Assembly: GCA_014377495.1 (NCBI GenBank)
Contig: JACMPN010000267.1
Span: 1-8,597, forward strand
Direction: 5' to 3'
Length of the DNA: 8,597 bases
From: Candidatus Sericytochromatia bacterium
GTDB taxonomy: Bacteria; Cyanobacteriota; Sericytochromatia; JACMPN01
This document shows, one piece after another, positions 1-6,861 of the stretch. The position numbers and the translations under genes were made by a program. How positions within the stretch are numbered: position 1 is the stretch's first letter; each line of letters begins with the position of its first letter. Below the pieces are notes generated by a model that saw nothing but the letters and a program-made list of their open reading frames with translations, did no database searches and was not told the origin of the DNA.

Positions 1-452
1 ACGCCCAAATCGCTGGCGGCTTTGCAATGATCGCCGGCGAGGATGCCCAGACCGCCAGAGTAGATGGGCAGGCTCTCGTGCAGGCCGAACTCAGCAGAAA
101 AGTAGGCCACGGGGCGGGCGTAGCTGGGCTGGACGTCGGTGGCGCCGCCGACGAGCTCGGCGTAGCGGGCTTCACCGGAAGCCAGATAGGCCTGGAAGTC
201 GCTCTGGACCTGGGTATAGGCGGCCAGATAGACGGGATTGGCGGCGGCGGCATCCAGGAGGCCCTGATCGACCCGGGTCAGGAAGGCCACCGGATTGTTC
301 GAGACCTGCTCCCAGAGCGGGGCGTCGAGTTGGGCGAACAGCGCCTGGGCCGGCGGAGTCCAGCTCCACCACAGATTCTGGGCTAGGGCGTGCAGGCCGG
401 CGATCGCTGCCGGGATGCGGGGCAGGACGCTCAGTTTGCCGAGAACGTTCAC
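1..452 (-). CDS. glgP: Alpha-glucan (glycogen) phosphorylase, N-terminal part, cut by window edge
   Basis: The enzyme releases glucose-1-phosphate from glycogen or maltodextrin with pyridoxal phosphate as cofactor, in the cytoplasm. About 150 N-terminal residues are present. Seen: an early NLWWSW motif (residues 26-31), the hallmark of the DUF3417 domain that precedes the catalytic part in the long bacterial GT35 form. Then comes the phosphorylase block PVAYFSAEFGLHESLPIYSG (114-133), followed by GGLGILAGDHCKAASDLG. The start is GTG at 450-452, chosen because AAGGAG lies seven bases upstream and because NLWWSW then falls at the usual distance from the N terminus. The remaining catalytic region, including the PLP lysine, lies outside the window. 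The gene follows the Alpha-E/transglutaminase gene on the same strand after a 265-bp gap full of inverted repeats, so it may have its own control. The family call is firm; substrate preference (glycogen or maltodextrin) cannot be told. Confidence 0.93.
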   Translation of the reverse strand, partial: MNVLGKLSVLPRIPAAIAGLHALAQNLWWSWTPPAQALFAQLDAPLWEQVSNNPVAFLTRVDQGLLDAAAANPVYLAAYTQVQSDFQAYLASGEARYAELVGGATDVQPSYARPVAYFSAEFGLHESLPIYSGGLGILAGDHCKAASDLG

Positions 453-459
453 GCGTAGT

Positions 460-465
460 CTCCTT
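460..465 (-). promoter_or_regulatory. Shine-Dalgarno site of glgP
   Basis: AAGGAG on the minus strand, seven bases before the GTG start. It decides the start codon of the phosphorylase. Five bases further upstream a small hairpin (471-486, arms CTTGT and ACAAG, loop of six) could affect ribosome access. Confidence 0.8.
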
Positions 466-498
466 AAGAGCTTGTCCAAAAACAAGATGCCAGCGGTG

Positions 499-627
499 CG
501 AGGGCTCGTCAGAGAGGGTCTTGGACGGCCCGGATGCCAAGAGGCGCCTGACGACAGATCCTCCAGGATCTTAGGCAGGACCGACACCGCTATCGGGTTG
601 ACCCAGACCCTCTCTGGCGAGCCCTCG
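499..627. repeat. Long imperfect inverted repeat (rod-like hairpin element)
   Basis: Two 22-base arms, 499-520 and 606-627, are complementary at 21 of 22 positions. Pairing continues inward between 521-532 and 594-605 (8 of 12 Watson-Crick pairs). The centre holds a further hairpin with arms AGATCCT (556-562) and AGGATCT (565-571), flanked by CCTG/CAGG (547-550, 576-579). The whole 129-base stretch can therefore fold into one rod. Three of the non-Watson-Crick positions become G-U pairs if the RNA is read from the plus strand but A-C mismatches if read from the minus strand, which hints at a plus-strand RNA. A separate perfect 7-bp inverted repeat follows at 634-640/674-680. No ORF, promoter or T-tract is evident. 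It could be a MITE-like repeat, a structured RNA or a leader element of glgP. Confidence 0.75.
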
Positions 628-717
628 AAGTGGCCTGCAAGCGGACTCCTATGGGGCTTCCTTAGCCGCCTCTTTGCAGGATACCGGAACTTCGGTCAAA
701 CGGGCACCACCCCCGCA

Positions 718-2685
718 TCAACGCTGCTGTTGCTGTTGTTGTTGCTGCTGCTGGGCGGAGTCCCGCCCGGTGTCCGGGCCAGCTTCCAAAGCCATGGAGG
801 CCAACCCCCGGCCGGCCGGGCCACGGGACTCGAGAGTCGCCGAAACCTTGACCACCAACGAATTCTTCGCATCGCCGTAATAGTAGCCGCTCGTCGGCGA
901 GATGTCCTGGTAGTCCCGGCCGACGGCCACCGTGACGTAGCGCTCGTCGCAGCGGCGCTGGTGCAGCGGATCGTAGGCGACCCAGACGGGACTCTGGTCG
1001 TGACCGACCGGCAGGAGCACTTCCAGCCAGGCATGCATCTGCCCTTCGGCGGGCAGGTAGCCGGACACGTACCGGGCCGGCAGATCGAGCATTCGGCAGA
1101 GGGCGATCATCACGTGGGCAAAGTCCTGACAGACGCCGCCGGCCAGGGCGAGCGCTTCGGAGGCCGTCGTGGCGACGTGCGTCCGGCCCGGCTCGTACTT
1201 CAGGCAGGCGCCGACCTGGTGCATGATGGCGTCGGCCAGATCCATCGGCGTGCCGCCCCGGTCCTTCACCCGCTGGGCCAGGCGCTGCAGGCCTTCGGAC
1301 GAATCGACGAGGGTGGTCAGGCTGGTAAACTCGGCCGGCTCGACGATGCTGTCCGTCTCGTGCGGGCTGGTCCCCTGGATGGCGAGCACGCCTTCGCTGA
1401 CATAATTGGCCCGGTTTTCGACCCGCATCTCCACCGTGCAGTCGACGGTGTCCTGGATGTGCGTGTGGTCCATCTGCCAGACGAGGTTGCCGAAGGCGTC
1501 GGTGTAATGCCGGTAATCGCCGGGCGGCTCCATGTGCCAGCGGACGTCGAGCAGGCGCTGACGGCCGTAGCGCTGGTTCGGGGCGAGGCGCATCATCGTC
1601 CGCACGCCGGCGACGGGCGATTCATACTTGTAGACGAAATGGTGCCGGATGGCGAGGACCGACTGCATCTCCTGCAGGGTCGGGGCGTGGATGATCGGGA
1701 TGCGGTGGCGGCGGGCCTCGGCGGGCCGGATCGGCGAGGGATCCCCCTGGCGGAAGTAGGTCCGGGCGATGGCCGCCCCGATCCGGTCCAGGCGGGCGAC
1801 AACCTCGTCGAGGAAGGTGGACAGCCCGATATCGTAGACCTCCTCCAGGCTGACGAAGTCGAGATCGGCGGCCAACTGGCCGATGAGGCGCTCGGGCTCA
1901 CGCGACTCGGGCCCGTCCGGTCTGGCGGACAACCGGTTGATCACCGTGCGCAGCGAGCGGGCGCAGAAATGCACCGAGCGGGGGAACCGATCGTTGAGCA
2001 GGAGGAAATCGACGACCTTGACGGGGACGACGGCGGAGCGGTAGACCTTGCGATAGGCCTCGTAGGCACTGGCCGACTTGAGGACAGCGACGCACTGGTG
2101 GTATTCGGACATGGCCGCAGGCTCGCGGGCGGCCTCGATCAGGACGGGGTGGGCGAGCAGGCGGGCCGTGCGGCCGGTGCGCTCCATGTCCTTGCCGAGG
2201 CGGTAAAAGCTCCAGCCCTCATCGTGCATCATCGTGCTGCCGATGACGCCGTGCAGGGTATAGCAGACGTCCCGCACCTTGACGAGCAGGTCATGCGGGT
2301 TGCGCCAGAGGTCCTCGGGCGTGAGGTCCTTCATCGCCAGGTGAAAGGCGTTGATGTGGTGCCAGACTTCGCTGGACAGCTGGTCCTGGATGCCGCGGGC
2401 GTTTTCACGGGCGGCGGCGACCAGGTTGACCATGGCGTTCGGGTTGCGGGCATCGATCGTGAAGTATTCCAGCACCGCCGTGGTGGTGATGTCCCCGTAC
2501 AACTCCGTGTAGCGGTCAAGTTCACCCATGTTCTCCAGCCGGCGCTGCCAGATGGGCACATGGTCACTGCGGTCGACGCTTTCGATCAGCATGTGATAGT
2601 GGACGTTGACCAGGCGGGCGTTGTATTCCGCCCGTTCGGTGTAACGCCCGATCCAGTAAAACGATGCGGCTGTGCGGCTGAGCAT
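718..2685 (-). CDS. Alpha-E domain / transglutaminase-like fusion protein
   Basis: A 655-residue two-part protein. Residues 1 to about 313 are an Alpha-E (DUF403) domain: MLSRTAASFYWIGRYTERAE at the start, a RNPNAM..ENARGIQDQLSSEVW block (80-108) and WSFYRLGKDMERTGRTARLL (158-177). Residues about 346-440 match the bacterial transglutaminase N-terminal region (VYKYESPV, then DAFGN). Residues about 455-575 are the transglutaminase core, with a probable catalytic triad Cys519 (GGVCQDFAH), His551 (MHAWLEV) and Asp572 (AYDPLHQ). There is no signal peptide or membrane segment. The C-terminal 38 residues are low complexity and end in ten glutamines and one arginine. The gene lies 49 bp after the ATP-grasp gene and is probably co-transcribed with it. 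These domains are often separate genes, so the fusion supports a joint job. Family members are predicted from comparative genomics to act in peptide or isopeptide bond formation or cleavage; the substrate is unknown. The start codon fits the family, but its Shine-Dalgarno site is weak. Confidence 0.93.
   Translation of the reverse strand: MLSRTAASFYWIGRYTERAEYNARLVNVHYHMLIESVDRSDHVPIWQRRLENMGELDRYTELYGDITTTAVLEYFTIDARNPNAMVNLVAAARENARGIQDQLSSEVWHHINAFHLAMKDLTPEDLWRNPHDLLVKVRDVCYTLHGVIGSTMMHDEGWSFYRLGKDMERTGRTARLLAHPVLIEAAREPAAMSEYHQCVAVLKSASAYEAYRKVYRSAVVPVKVVDFLLLNDRFPRSVHFCARSLRTVINRLSARPDGPESREPERLIGQLAADLDFVSLEEVYDIGLSTFLDEVVARLDRIGAAIARTYFRQGDPSPIRPAEARRHRIPIIHAPTLQEMQSVLAIRHHFVYKYESPVAGVRTMMRLAPNQRYGRQRLLDVRWHMEPPGDYRHYTDAFGNLVWQMDHTHIQDTVDCTVEMRVENRANYVSEGVLAIQGTSPHETDSIVEPAEFTSLTTLVDSSEGLQRLAQRVKDRGGTPMDLADAIMHQVGACLKYEPGRTHVATTASEALALAGGVCQDFAHVMIALCRMLDLPARYVSGYLPAEGQMHAWLEVLLPVGHDQSPVWVAYDPLHQRRCDERYVTVAVGRDYQDISPTSGYYYGDAKNSLVVKVSATLESRGPAGRGLASMALEAGPDTGRDSAQQQQQQQQQQR
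724..753 (-). repeat. CAG/CAA trinucleotide tract encoding polyglutamine
   Basis: Ten consecutive Gln codons (CAG and CAA mixed: six CAG, four CAA) sit immediately before the final Arg codon and TGA of the Alpha-E/transglutaminase gene. The tract is in frame, so gain or loss of units would change tail length without a frameshift. Confidence 0.9.
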
Positions 2686-2716
2686 TCAGTGGGTCTTTCT
2701 AAAACATGTCACCAGA

Positions 2717-2732
2717 CGGGTTTGGCAACCCG
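2717..2732 (-). other. Intercistronic hairpin between ATP-grasp and Alpha-E genes
   Basis: A perfect 6-bp stem (CGGGTT/AACCCG) with a four-base loop lies two bases after the ATP-grasp stop codon. No T-tract follows, so it is not a good terminator. A role in mRNA processing or stability between the two cistrons is possible but unproven. Confidence 0.45.
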
Positions 2733-2734
2733 AC

Positions 2735-4195
2735 TCAGTCTTCTCCGTATAGCACCCAGGTGTCTTTGCTGCCTCCGCCCTGTGAGGAATTGACCACCAG
2801 CGACCCGGCCGGCAGGGCCACCCGGGTCAGGCCCCCGGGAATGACTGTGATGTCGTCGCCCATCAGCACATAGGGTCGCAGGTCGATATGGCGACCGCCA
2901 AAGGCGCCCTGGCCACCGGCCCCGTCCACGAAGGTCGGGTGGCGGGAGAGATCGACGACAGGCTGGGCGATGTAGTTGCGGGGGTTGTCTTTGATGCGGT
3001 TGGCAAAGTCGGCAATCTGCGCCTGTGTGGCGGCAGGACCGATGAGCATCCCGTAGCCGCCGGCCTCGTTGACGGCCTTGACCACCAGGTTCGGCAGGTT
3101 TTCGAGGACGTACTTGCGATCGAGATCATCGGCACAGAGGAACGTCGGCACGTTCGGCAGGATGGCCTCTTCATCGAGGTAGAACTTGATCATCTGCGGG
3201 ACGAAGTGATAGACGGCCTTGTCGTCGGCGACCCCATTGCCGATGGCATTGACCAGGGCGACGTGGCCGGCCCGGTAGGCCCGGATCAGCCCGGGACAGC
3301 CGAGGGCGGAGTCGCTGCGGAATACTTCGGGATCGAGATAGGCGTCATCCACTCGCCGGTAGATGACGTCCACCTGCTTGAGTCCGCCGGTGGTCTTCAT
3401 GAAGACCCGGTCCGCCTCGACGACCAGGTCCTGGCCTTCGACGAGCTCGATACCCATCTGCAGGGCGAGAAACGTATGCTCGAAGTACGCCGAGTTGTAG
3501 ATGCCCGGCGAGAGCAGGACGATGTTCGGGTTTTCCTTGGTGCGGGGGGCGAGGAACTTCAGGTTCTCCAGCAGCTGGTTCGGGTAATGGTCGACGGGGC
3601 GGACCCGCATCTTCGTGAACAGCTCCGGGAAGACCTGCTTCATGACGGCCCGGTTCTCCAGGACGTAGGAGACGCCGGAGGGGCAGCGCAGGTTGTCTTC
3701 CAGGACGCAATAGGTCCCGTCGCTGTCCCGCACCAGGTCGATGCCGCCGACGTGGCAGTAAAGATCCTTGGGCGGCCGGATGCCGATGAATGCCTTCTGG
3801 AAGCTCGTTGCCCCTTCCACGAGGTCACGGGGCACGACGTTCTCGCGCAGGATGCGCTGCTCGCCGTAGATATCAAGGAGGAACATGTTCAGGGCCCGCA
3901 CGCGTTGCCGCAAACCCTGTTCAATGTGGCGCCACTCGCCGCTGGGGATGATCCGGGGGATCAAGTCGAACGGGAAGATCCGCTCGGTCGCCTCATCGTC
4001 ACCGTAGACGGTGAAGGTGATGCCCTGAGTCAAAAAAGCCCGATCCGCCTGCCGCCGGTGGCGGTCGAACTCGCCCGCGTTCAGCCCGGCGAGTTGGTTG
4101 ATCAGTTGGCAGTAGTGGGGCCGGGGTACGCCGGGCGCCTCAAACATTTCATCGAAGAAGCGGTCGGTCTGGTAGCCAGAAAAAAGGTCAGTCAT
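2735..4195 (-). CDS. Circularly permuted ATP-grasp protein (type 2)
   Basis: A 486-residue protein that aligns in character with full-length circularly permuted ATP-grasp proteins (old DUF404/DUF407). Seen in order: YGDDEATERIFPFDLIPRII (64-83), GIDLVRDSDGTYCVLEDNLR (151-170) with CPSGVSYVLENR after it, VDVIYRRVDDAYLDPE (275-290), GLIRAYRAGHVALVNAIGNG (302-321), VVKAVNEAGGYGMLIGP (371-387) with a likely ATP-binding lysine at 373, and GGLTRVALPAGSLVVNSSQG (454-473). These motifs mark an ATP-dependent amide or peptide ligase type; the acceptor and donor are unknown. It is soluble, with no signal peptide. The start ATG has only a weak Shine-Dalgarno site and overlaps by four bases (ATGA) the end of an upstream 70-codon ORF, which suggests translational coupling. 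The Alpha-E/transglutaminase gene follows at 49 bp, the usual partner in this cassette. Family identity is strong; function is inferred. Confidence 0.93.
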   Translation of the reverse strand: MTDLFSGYQTDRFFDEMFEAPGVPRPHYCQLINQLAGLNAGEFDRHRRQADRAFLTQGITFTVYGDDEATERIFPFDLIPRIIPSGEWRHIEQGLRQRVRALNMFLLDIYGEQRILRENVVPRDLVEGATSFQKAFIGIRPPKDLYCHVGGIDLVRDSDGTYCVLEDNLRCPSGVSYVLENRAVMKQVFPELFTKMRVRPVDHYPNQLLENLKFLAPRTKENPNIVLLSPGIYNSAYFEHTFLALQMGIELVEGQDLVVEADRVFMKTTGGLKQVDVIYRRVDDAYLDPEVFRSDSALGCPGLIRAYRAGHVALVNAIGNGVADDKAVYHFVPQMIKFYLDEEAILPNVPTFLCADDLDRKYVLENLPNLVVKAVNEAGGYGMLIGPAATQAQIADFANRIKDNPRNYIAQPVVDLSRHPTFVDGAGGQGAFGGRHIDLRPYVLMGDDITVIPGGLTRVALPAGSLVVNSSQGGGSKDTWVLYGED

Positions 4196-4404
4196 TGTTT
4201 AGCATTCGTCTCTCGATGGTTGGTCTCATAATACGCAACAAACGGCGGATTGTGGGTCGGTTGCGCCTGGGCTTTGCGTCTTTGTTGGCCGGCGCGGGGT
4301 CGGCAGGCATACAACCGGCTTGGGGCGCCGCACAGATAGCACTCGACAAAGGACTTGTAAACGTTTATGAAGTTGGGTATGTGCCGGCTGATGGCCATGC
4401 ACAT
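4192..4404 (-). CDS. Possible small Cys-containing protein overlapping the ATP-grasp start
   Basis: A 70-codon ORF (start MCMAISRHIP, end ETNAKQ) with AAGGAG at 4410-4415, five bases before its ATG. Its TGA overlaps the ATG of the ATP-grasp gene as ATGA, a typical arrangement for coupled genes. It has four cysteines: C2, C22, C25 and C34 (CYLCGAPSRLYAC is a CxxC-x8-C pattern), then a basic, Gln-rich tail. I do not recognise a family. Against it: third-position GC (about two thirds by count) looks lower than in the neighbours, especially in the second half, and a LacI-type palindrome lies inside it. It could instead be untranslated leader of the ATP-grasp operon. A longer ATG start (4476) exists but would overlap the divergent gene and lacks the good ribosome site. 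Confidence 0.4.
   Translation of the reverse strand: MCMAISRHIPNFINVYKSFVECYLCGAPSRLYACRPRAGQQRRKAQAQPTHNPPFVAYYETNHRETNAKQ
4355..4370. promoter_or_regulatory. Candidate LacI/CcpA-type operator (cre-like palindrome)
   Basis: TTGTAAACGTTTATGA contains a perfect 10-bp palindrome, TAAACGTTTA, with a central CG. Against the cre consensus WTGNNARCGNWWWCAW it fails only at two positions near the right end. It lies in the region between two divergent genes, about 85 bp before the plus-strand start. Chance occurrence cannot be excluded, and it overlaps the possible small ORF. The rest of the divergent region (4196-4456) shows no convincing -35/-10 pair on either strand; TATTAT about 30 bp before the ATP-grasp start is the nearest -10 likeness but lacks a -35 box. 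Confidence 0.3.
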
Positions 4405-4442
4405 CGGGACTCCTTGTCGGGAGGTCGCACGGGCCATCACCT

Positions 4443-4448
4443 GAGGAG
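4443..4448 (+). promoter_or_regulatory. Shine-Dalgarno site of the 772-residue gene
   Basis: GAGGAG eight bases before ATG 4457. It supports that start over any other in-frame codon. Confidence 0.8.
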
Positions 4449-4456
4449 ACGCTGCA

Positions 4457-6775
4457 ATGATCAATGACCGCGACACCCCCTATTTCGCCGATCACACGCC
4501 GCTGCATCACGGCCACGCCCAGGCGTTCATGCTGCCTGCACCCGCCCTCTCACCGGCGTCCCGCATCGCCGACCCGCGGCCCGTCACCGCCGGGACCCTG
4601 CCCGACCCGGCGGCCATCCACTTCGGGGGCCCGCTCCACCTGCGGACGTCGCAAGACGGTGCCGACGACGGCGCCCTGGCCATCTGGTGCTGCATGGGGC
4701 GCTCCCATGATGGCCTGCTGTTGGCCCGCGGCCCGCTGACGGACGACGTCGCCTGCCGCCCGCAGCTGCAGGAAATGCCCTGGGGGGCGATCCTGGCCCT
4801 CAATCCCGACCTGCTTGCCGCCGGCACCCTGCTGGGGACGTCGGAGGGACGGAACCTCTACCTCCAGGGCATCCGGCCCGCCTTTCGGGACGGCCATCTG
4901 CCGGAATCCTGGTTGTTGCTGTCCGAAGGGCCGCAGGACGAGTGGACGGCCTCCCTGCCGGCCGGCGAGATTATCCCCGGCAACCTGCACCTGCCGGCGC
5001 TGACGCCTCTGCACGGACCGGGCCCCGACGCCATCGCCCCATCCGGGACCTATCGCCAGACCCAGCGGCTCGCCGGCCTGATTCCGGACGGGTTCGTCGA
5101 CGACGGACCGCCGGGCTTCCCACAGCACCGCCAGGCCAGAGCCGTCGTCGACCGGATCCGCGATCCCCAATTGGCCTGGCTGGTCAAGCAGGTGCGGGAC
5201 ATGGCGACCACTGTGGCCGAACGCCAGGGCAACCGTTCACAGATGTTCCGGGACATGCTCGTCTGCCAGCGGGTCATCGCCTTGGTCCGTCACGTCGCCC
5301 AGCCGTGGCGTCCGGGCAAGGCCCAGGGACGCCACGGCGAGCCCGTCATGCTGGGGGCCCTCGCCAAGCCCGGTGCTTGCGGCCACGATGTGGCGCTGCT
5401 GATGGCGATCCTCGCCCACGAAGCGGGCCTGGACACGGAGCTGGTCCGGGGCCGATCGGGCAACAACGGCCCGGTGCATGCCTGGACCGAGATCATCATC
5501 GGCGACCAGAAACGCCTGGTGGACCCGACCCGCAGTGACCGGATCCTCGAACCGACGGCGGACAATCTGGCCACGTACCGGACGACCGACAATGCCCGCA
5601 TCCACGGGGGCCAGACCTCCGTGGCCATGGCGGGACCGCTGGCGTACCGGACGGCCGCCGTGTCTTTGGTCCTGGGGACGACGTTCGAACTGCTGCCCAA
5701 GGTGTCGGATCCGCGACGGCTGGATGACGCCTGGTCGCTCTGGGCGATTACCGGCGTTTCGGAGTCGGGGATCGATGCCTGTCGGGTCCACGCCAAATTC
5801 GGCCGCCAGCCGGGCTGGCTGGACCAGTTGTGGCCATCATGCCGGCACGAACTGCGCACGTTTTCCCTCGTGGAACTGCTGGGCCTGACGGACGCCGTCC
5901 CGATCGGGGCCCACATCCGCACGGACCGCAAGGCAGGCCGTGAAATTTACTTTCAGGGCGTCAAGGACGGCATGATGCAGATGTCGGACGGTCACCCCGT
6001 CACGGCGAAGACCCGGATCTGGCCCGAATGCGGCGAGCAGGTCCAGCAGGGCTGCCCCAATCTGCTGCCGCCCTTCGTTCCGATGGTGGAAGAAGCCTTG
6101 CAGCAGGCACGCGACTTTCAGCGGCATGACTGGTTGCGCACCCCGATCATGGACGGATTCGCCGTCGGCGATCCGGACGGCACCGACACCGTCACAGGCC
6201 CCGTCTTCCGCCGCACGCCCTTGGACATGGGGGCGGCGGAGTTCCTCGTCGTCGACCGGGGCCGGGACCTGATGCTCCGCCGCATGGGCACCGAGGCCAA
6301 GGTCCTTGCCCAAAACATCAAGCTCGGGCGTGGTTCCCACACGGATTCGGCAGTCGTCACCCTGGCCTGCCAGGCGATTGCCAAGTTGATCCGCACCTTG
6401 ACCGGTCAGGAGGATGCCTGGCTGCAGGTCCACCAGGGCGGGCCCGTGCTGCTTGGCAGCGTCCCGGCTCTGGGTGGGGGCGGTGCCCGTCACTTTGCTG
6501 TGCTCTTTGCCGTGTTGGCCGGTGACGTCGCCGTCGACCGGGCGTTCGGGTTCCCCTTCGACGTTCGGCTGCGTCGGGGCTGGTGGGTCACGGCCGACGG
6601 CTCTATGACGGCTCATACCTGGAACGAGGTCGTCCATCACGGCATCGTCTCGATCGTCGACACGTTCCACAGCGACGGCATCTTTCCGCCTGCTGACATC
6701 TGTGAGTCACTGCTCAGCCGTGACGGCACCCCGGCATATCTCCGGCCGGTGGACACCGATCCCGGGATGGACTGA
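4457..6775 (+). CDS. Duplicated transglutaminase-like protein, second copy lacking the catalytic Cys
   Basis: A 772-residue soluble protein of no family I can name, with no signal peptide or membrane segment. The first transglutaminase-like core spans about 262-361: Cys308 in GACGHDVALLMAILA, His341 in VHAWTEI and Asp356 in LVDPTRSD, spaced as in the Cys-His-Asp triad of this fold. A second core spans about 630-741: GGGARHFAVLFAVLA, AHTWNEV with His720 and IVDTFHSD with Asp735. Aligned without gaps around the helix, the cysteine position falls on Gly676, so this copy looks non-catalytic. Upstream pieces also pair (GRNLYLQG at 131 with GREIYFQG at 494; VCQRVIALVR at 269 with ACQAIAKLIR at 637), so the duplication probably covers most of the protein. 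The gene is divergent from the ATP-grasp/Alpha-E/transglutaminase genes, 261 bp from the ATP-grasp start, and may belong to the same system. The transglutaminase-like assignment is inferred from motifs; it could be a peptidase, amidase or structural homologue rather than a crosslinker. Confidence 0.85.
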   Translation: MINDRDTPYFADHTPLHHGHAQAFMLPAPALSPASRIADPRPVTAGTLPDPAAIHFGGPLHLRTSQDGADDGALAIWCCMGRSHDGLLLARGPLTDDVACRPQLQEMPWGAILALNPDLLAAGTLLGTSEGRNLYLQGIRPAFRDGHLPESWLLLSEGPQDEWTASLPAGEIIPGNLHLPALTPLHGPGPDAIAPSGTYRQTQRLAGLIPDGFVDDGPPGFPQHRQARAVVDRIRDPQLAWLVKQVRDMATTVAERQGNRSQMFRDMLVCQRVIALVRHVAQPWRPGKAQGRHGEPVMLGALAKPGACGHDVALLMAILAHEAGLDTELVRGRSGNNGPVHAWTEIIIGDQKRLVDPTRSDRILEPTADNLATYRTTDNARIHGGQTSVAMAGPLAYRTAAVSLVLGTTFELLPKVSDPRRLDDAWSLWAITGVSESGIDACRVHAKFGRQPGWLDQLWPSCRHELRTFSLVELLGLTDAVPIGAHIRTDRKAGREIYFQGVKDGMMQMSDGHPVTAKTRIWPECGEQVQQGCPNLLPPFVPMVEEALQQARDFQRHDWLRTPIMDGFAVGDPDGTDTVTGPVFRRTPLDMGAAEFLVVDRGRDLMLRRMGTEAKVLAQNIKLGRGSHTDSAVVTLACQAIAKLIRTLTGQEDAWLQVHQGGPVLLGSVPALGGGGARHFAVLFAVLAGDVAVDRAFGFPFDVRLRRGWWVTADGSMTAHTWNEVVHHGIVSIVDTFHSDGIFPPADICESLLSRDGTPAYLRPVDTDPGMD

Positions 6776-6785
6776 CGGCCCAATC

Positions 6786-6826
6786 AAAAAGGCAATGGGC
6801 CACGGGATTAACCGTGGTCCATTGCC
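6786..6826 (-). terminator. Intrinsic terminator of obg
   Basis: A 15-bp stem (6791-6805 with 6812-6826, one G-T wobble) and a six-base loop, followed on the minus strand by five T (6790-6786). It begins 35 bases after the obg stop. On the plus strand the same hairpin lies just after the 772-residue gene but has no T-tract, so it would be at best weak in that direction. Confidence 0.9.
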
Positions 6827-6861
6827 TGCCGGCAACCTCAGCCGGCGCAACCGATCGGAAC

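Noticed and set aside
690..705. TTGACC on the minus strand as a -35 box for glgP
   Set aside because: No acceptable -10 sequence occurs at 16-18 bases spacing.
295..2793. Plus-strand open frame of 832 codons opposite the Alpha-E/transglutaminase gene
   Set aside because: Its protein has no recognisable family pattern, is rich in repetitive Gly/Val/Asp/His stretches typical of antisense frames in GC-rich genes, and lies opposite a gene with clear conserved motifs.
2888..4231. Plus-strand open frame of 447 codons opposite the ATP-grasp gene
   Set aside because: Same antisense artefact; the minus strand carries an intact, well-conserved ATP-grasp protein.
5935..5959. REIYFQG and, earlier, RNLYLQG resemble a viral TEV-type protease site
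   Set aside because: The P6 glutamate is missing in both. The two matches are better explained as equivalent positions of the internal duplication than as cleavage sites or engineered tags.
5837..6670. Minus-strand open frame of 277 codons inside the duplicated transglutaminase-like gene
   Set aside because: Composition is that of an antisense frame, while the plus strand shows matching duplicated motifs and a good ribosome site.
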